DNA of 9,482 nt from Bacteroidota bacterium (lineage in GTDB: Bacteria > Bacteroidota > Bacteroidia > Bacteroidales > VadinHA17): positions 1 through 9,482 of the forward strand of contig DAOWNN010000061.1 of NCBI GenBank assembly GCA_030642585.1, read 5' to 3'. Below the pieces are notes generated by a model. It searched no databases and had not been told where the DNA came from. It saw nothing but the letters and a program-made list of their open reading frames with translations. Below, one piece after another: positions 6,117 through 9,482 of the stretch (its first letter is position 1; every line of letters begins with the position of its first letter). The translations under genes and the position numbers were made by a program.

Positions 6117-7429
6117 TGGCTGGTATGAAAATTGTATTGAACAATCCTTATCTTTATCCTCCAGTGAAAGAACTTATAAACAAAATAATAAATGATCCGG
6201 TATATGGATTTATACACATACCTTTTCAGGTTTTATTTGACCTGATTGAACATCCTTACTTTCAAAGATTACGGAGGATAAGGCAACTTGGATTAACCCA
6301 CCTGGTATATCCCGGCGCCCAGCATACAAGGTTTCAGCATTCTCTGGGAGCTCTGCATCTGATGAATAAGGCCATTGCTGTATTGAGGGGAAAAGGGATC
6401 AATATTTCTGAGAAAGAAGCCGAAGCCGTATCTGTGGTTATCTTGTTGCATGATATAGGGCATGGACCTTTTTCTCATACCCTTGAGCATAGCATTGTTG
6501 AGGGGATAAACCATGAGGATTTATCTATATTGTTTATGGAGCAATTGAACAAGGAGTTTGGAGGAAAGCTGGATCTGGCAATTAAGATATTTAAAGATCA
6601 ATATGAGAAAAAGTTTCTATATCAACTTGTTTCAGGTCAACTGGATATGGATAGGCTTGACTACCTGAGGCGGGATAGTTTTTTTACCGGAGTTACCGAA
6701 GGCACTATAGGTCTGGATCGGATAATTGAGATGCTCAATGTGAAAAATGACAGGCTTGTAGTGGATGAAAAAGGAATTTATTCAATTGAAAAGTTCTTAA
6801 TTGCCCGAAGGTTAATGTACTGGCAGGTTTATCTCCACAAAACTGTTTTGTCTGCTGAGTTGTTGCTGATGAAGGTATTGAAAAGAGCAAAGGAGATGGC
6901 TAGCGAGGGTGTTTCATTATTTGCAAGCTCTGCTATGAATTATTTCCTGGAGCAGAATATAAATTACAATAGTGTTTTTGGAAAAAAGCCAATTCATAGA
7001 AAGGATGATCTGTTGAAAAATTTTGCATATCTGGATGATAATGACATTTTAACTTCTGTGAAAATTTGGGCAGAAGAGAATGATATTGTTCTTTCTTTAT
7101 TGTGTAAGAGGCTTTTAAACAGGAATTTGTTTCGGGCCAAATTACAGAAAGAGGAGTTTGACGTGAAATTGCTTGATAGTCTGAACAAAAAGGTAATAGA
7201 TGAATACAAAATTCCTATAGATAAGACTTCATACTTTGTATTCACAGAAATGGTAAGCAATTATGCTTATGACCCGGATGATCATAGTATACAAATTCTT
7301 TATAAAGATGGGAGTTTAAGTGATATTAGTGAGGCATCGGATATATTAAACACATCGGTTCTATCAAAAACTGTCAAAAAATATTGTTTATGCTATCCCA
7401 AAGAGATTGAAATATTAAACTACAAATAG
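6116..7429 (+). CDS. HD-domain phosphohydrolase, SAMHD1/dGTPase-like family
   Basis: A 437-aa soluble protein of the HD superfamily, related to deoxynucleotide triphosphohydrolases. The family core INDPVYGFI...HPYFQRLRRIRQLG (from about residue 25) is followed by the metal ligands in H...HD...D order: H75 (RFQHS), H112-D113 (LLHDIGHGPFSH) and D179 (LDMDRLDYLRRDS). Further active-site candidates are H116, H121, R180 and Y183, placed as in SAMHD1. Known relatives hydrolyse dNTPs to the nucleoside and triphosphate, but the substrate of this bacterial branch is not established. lpxD begins one nucleotide after the stop, so the two are almost certainly co-transcribed. The N-terminus has about 20 residues before the family core. 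The ATG at 6125 (codon 4) may be the real start, because the promoter-like box would place the transcription start near 6117. I kept the upstream ATG as the longest option. Confidence 0.88.
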   Translation: MAGMKIVLNNPYLYPPVKELINKIINDPVYGFIHIPFQVLFDLIEHPYFQRLRRIRQLGLTHLVYPGAQHTRFQHSLGALHLMNKAIAVLRGKGINISEKEAEAVSVVILLHDIGHGPFSHTLEHSIVEGINHEDLSILFMEQLNKEFGGKLDLAIKIFKDQYEKKFLYQLVSGQLDMDRLDYLRRDSFFTGVTEGTIGLDRIIEMLNVKNDRLVVDEKGIYSIEKFLIARRLMYWQVYLHKTVLSAELLLMKVLKRAKEMASEGVSLFASSAMNYFLEQNINYNSVFGKKPIHRKDDLLKNFAYLDDNDILTSVKIWAEENDIVLSLLCKRLLNRNLFRAKLQKEEFDVKLLDSLNKKVIDEYKIPIDKTSYFVFTEMVSNYAYDPDDHSIQILYKDGSLSDISEASDILNTSVLSKTVKKYCLCYPKEIEILNYK

Positions 7430-7430
7430 A

Positions 7431-8471
7431 ATGGAATTTACTGCTAAAGCTATTGCTGAATTTTTAAAAGGTGAAATTGAGGGAGATGCTGAAATTGTAA
7501 TAAGCAATGTCTCTAAAATTGAAGAAGGGGAAAAAGGAACTCTTACCTTTCTTGCAAACCCCAAATATACTGAGTATGCTTACACCACTGAAGCCTCAAT
7601 TATTATTGTAAATAAAAGCTTTGTACCAAAGAAAAAGATAAAAGCAACCCCTATAAAAGTGGATGATGCTTACCAGGCAATTGCTTCCTTGTTGCAGCTC
7701 AGAGAATCTATGAAGCCAAAGAAAGTTGGAATCCATACAAATTCATGGATAGAAGAGTCTTCAAAAGCCGGGAAAGACCTGTTTTTAGGTGCTTACGCAT
7801 ACGTCGGAGAGAATTGTGTAATCGGAGACAATGTACGGATCTATCCACATGTATTTATTGGAGATAATGTTGTGATTGGAGACAACTGTATTTTTTACCC
7901 CGGAGTTAAGATATACCATGAATGCATAATAGGGAATGACTGTATATTACATGGCGGGGTTGTTATTGGCAGTGATGGTTTTGGTTTTGCTCCGGATACA
8001 GCGAAAGATTATAAAAAGGTACCCCAGATTGGGAACGTAGTATTAAAAGACAGGGTTGAGATAGGGTCAAATACCACCATTGACCGGGCAATGATGGGAT
8101 CCACCATTATCGAAGAAGGAGTAAAGCTGGATAATTTAATTATGGTTGCTCATAATGTTGTTATCGGAGAGAACACAATTATTGCTGCCCAATCCGGGAT
8201 TGCAGGGTCTACGAAAATTGGCAGAGAATGCATGTTTGGAGGTCAGGTAGGACTTGTTGGGCACCTTGAGATTGCTGATAAGGTAATGATTGCTGCACAA
8301 TCAGGAATCCCCTCCAGTATTAAGAAAGAAGGAACCGTTGTGCAGGGAGCACCCGCCTTTCCTATCATGGATTATCAGAAATCCTATGTTTATTTTCGAA
8401 AACTTCCCTCCCTGGTTGCCAGGATTAATGATCTGGAGAAAAAGCTTAAAGAGCTGGAACAGGATATTTAA
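7431..8471 (+). CDS. lpxD: UDP-3-O-(3-hydroxyacyl)glucosamine N-acyltransferase LpxD
   Basis: LpxD transfers a 3-hydroxyacyl chain from acyl carrier protein to the free amine of UDP-3-O-acylglucosamine, the step after LpxC in lipid A synthesis. The 346-aa product has the expected layout. An N-terminal uridine-binding domain (about 1-100) contains SNVSKIEEGEKGTLTFLANP. A left-handed beta-helix of hexapeptide repeats runs from about 105 to 290 (IGDNVRIYPHVFIGDNVVIG and similar). A C-terminal helix, ARINDLEKKLKELEQ, is likely to form the trimer coiled coil. The catalytic base is H241 in VAHNVVIG, equivalent to E. coli H239. H278 in VGHLEI corresponds to E. coli H276. The start one base after the HD gene stop gives the standard N-terminus. 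lpxC follows after 131 nt. Confidence 0.97.
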   Translation: MEFTAKAIAEFLKGEIEGDAEIVISNVSKIEEGEKGTLTFLANPKYTEYAYTTEASIIIVNKSFVPKKKIKATPIKVDDAYQAIASLLQLRESMKPKKVGIHTNSWIEESSKAGKDLFLGAYAYVGENCVIGDNVRIYPHVFIGDNVVIGDNCIFYPGVKIYHECIIGNDCILHGGVVIGSDGFGFAPDTAKDYKKVPQIGNVVLKDRVEIGSNTTIDRAMMGSTIIEEGVKLDNLIMVAHNVVIGENTIIAAQSGIAGSTKIGRECMFGGQVGLVGHLEIADKVMIAAQSGIPSSIKKEGTVVQGAPAFPIMDYQKSYVYFRKLPSLVARINDLEKKLKELEQDI

Positions 8472-8559
8472 GTACAAATTAATTCTAGCTAATTTACTCA
8501 AATACATTTTGTTAATAGAGTTTTTGGAATCATAAAACTTCCGTTTTGTTGATTTTTTG

Positions 8560-8567
8560 TATCTTGT
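8560..8567 (+). promoter_or_regulatory. Weak promoter-like -7 box upstream of lpxC
   Basis: TATCTTGT in the 131-nt lpxD-lpxC gap differs from TAnnTTTG in its last two positions. It would start a transcript around 8570, leaving a leader of roughly 30 nt. No TTG lies at the right distance upstream; the closest TTTTG ends only 11 nt before it. It could provide extra lpxC expression but is weakly supported. Confidence 0.25.
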
Positions 8568-8602
8568 GCCCGTTTTATATTTAAGAAAGAGCTTCATTGA
8601 AT

Positions 8603-9482
8603 ATGACTACAAAGCAAAAGACAATTAAAACTGAAACAAGCCTGACAGGAAAGGGCCTACATTCAGGAATTGATGTTCAAATAACTTTTAAACCGGCTCC
8701 TGCCAACCATGGGTTTAAGTTTGTTCGTACAGATTTACCAGAAGCACCTGAAATAAGGGCCCTGGCCGAAAATGTTGTAGACACATCCAGGGGAACTACA
8801 CTTGAAGAGAATGGAGCGAGGGTTGCAACTATTGAGCATGTACTTGCAGCTTTTGTAGGCCTGGAGATTGATAATGTCCTGATTGAAATAAATGGGCCTG
8901 AAGCACCTATAATGGGTGGAAGTTCCAATAAATTTGTTCAGGCAATTAAAAAAGCCGGAATTGAAGAATTGGATACAGATCGGAATTTTTTGAAAATTAA
9001 AGAAAAAATTGTCTTTTCAGATGAGGAGAATGGGGTAGATATGATTATTTATCCGGATGATCATTTAAGCATAAATGTTTTAATCGATTATAATTCTAAA
9101 GTTCTGGGTAATCAGTATGCTATTCTTGATCATATGGTTGATTTTGAAAAGGAAATATCTATGTGTCGCACTTTTGTCTTTTTTCATGAACTTGAATATC
9201 TGGCAAGTAAGGGCCTGATAAAAGGTGGGGATATTGACAATGCAATTGTGATTATGGACAGGGTAGTGAAGCAGGAAGAAGTAGATAGGGTGGCTGATCT
9301 TTTCAACAAACCCCATATCAAAGTAAATTCTGAAGGGGTACTGAATAATGTGGACCTTCATTTTCCAAATGAGCCGGCCCGGCATAAATTACTTGATATT
9401 ATGGGAGACCTGGCCCTGGTAGGCCAACCTATAATTGGCAAGATTGTAGCAACACGTCCAGGTCATCATGCCAATACCGAAC
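8603..9482 (+). CDS. lpxC: UDP-3-O-acyl-N-acetylglucosamine deacetylase LpxC (partial; probably LpxC-FabZ fusion)
   Basis: LpxC is the zinc enzyme that removes the acetyl group from UDP-3-O-acyl-GlcNAc, the committed step of lipid A synthesis. The frame is open from the ATG at 8603 to the window edge (293 codons), so the 3' end is missing. The start MTTKQKTIKTETSLTGKGLHSG is the typical N-terminus. Catalytic E78 and zinc ligand H79 (TIEHVLAA) have the same numbers as in E. coli. T190 lies in CRTF. The zinc ligands H261 and D265 lie in RHKLLD, and the catalytic histidine is H288 or H289 in RPGHHANTE. The spacing from T190 to H261 is 71 residues, against 47 in E. coli. This insertion, around 215-245, is typical of Bacteroidota enzymes that continue into a C-terminal FabZ dehydratase domain. 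The FabZ part is inferred because it lies beyond the window. Confidence 0.96.
   Translation, partial: MTTKQKTIKTETSLTGKGLHSGIDVQITFKPAPANHGFKFVRTDLPEAPEIRALAENVVDTSRGTTLEENGARVATIEHVLAAFVGLEIDNVLIEINGPEAPIMGGSSNKFVQAIKKAGIEELDTDRNFLKIKEKIVFSDEENGVDMIIYPDDHLSINVLIDYNSKVLGNQYAILDHMVDFEKEISMCRTFVFFHELEYLASKGLIKGGDIDNAIVIMDRVVKQEEVDRVADLFNKPHIKVNSEGVLNNVDLHFPNEPARHKLLDIMGDLALVGQPIIGKIVATRPGHHANTE

Noticed and set aside
8478..8496. Weak AAATTA...TAATTT inverted repeat after lpxD as a terminator
   Set aside because: The stem is six A/T pairs with no following U-run, which is too weak to call.
1..9482. A novel multi-gene system (defence island, biosynthetic cluster, mobile element)
   Set aside because: All large genes are recognised housekeeping or envelope genes. 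There are no transposases, integrases, CRISPR repeats, toxin-antitoxin pairs or tRNAs visible.

Overview
The window looks like ordinary housekeeping chromosome from an AT-rich member of the Bacteroidota. Three things support this. LpxC has a roughly 24-residue insertion before its zinc-binding HxxxD motif, as in the LpxC-FabZ fusion proteins typical of the phylum. Promoter-like sites match the Bacteroidota pattern (TTTG, about 20 nt, TAnnTTTG) rather than the classical sigma-70 pattern. Shine-Dalgarno sequences are largely absent. I would not assign a class or genus from the sequence alone.

Left part, minus strand: a rimP-nusA-infB operon transcribed right to left (4822 down to 266). It encodes the 30S maturation factor RimP, the transcription elongation/termination factor NusA and translation initiation factor IF-2. 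A good promoter candidate lies at 4876-4907. A perfect 8-bp GC-rich hairpin followed by a U-rich tract lies in the leader, and a second terminator-like hairpin separates nusA from infB. Downstream of infB (1-265) there are only short tandem repeats and a GC-rich block at the window edge.

Middle part: a gap of about 320 bp holds the rimP promoter and a separate inverted repeat. It is followed by a plus-strand six-helix DUF308/HdeD-like membrane protein (5146-5676). Convergent with it, 10 bp away, is a 99-aa minus-strand ORF. It resembles only the C-terminal end of a secreted sialidase-like/BNR-type protein and may be a remnant.

Right part, plus strand: an HD-domain phosphohydrolase of the SAMHD1/dGTPase-like family, then lpxD one nucleotide later, then lpxC (probably lpxC-fabZ), which runs off the window. 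LpxC and LpxD catalyse the committed deacetylation and the following N-acylation of lipid A synthesis. The HD protein is a physical partner of these genes with no obvious role in the pathway. The 129-bp gap before it contains two overlapping, oppositely directed promoter-like sites.

I found no mobile element, CRISPR array, tRNA, rRNA or defence system, and no convincing undescribed multi-gene system. The points worth a second look are the RNA hairpins in the rimP-nusA-infB transcript, the small inverted repeats and satellites between genes, the orphan C-terminal domain ORF, and the start codon of the HD gene.
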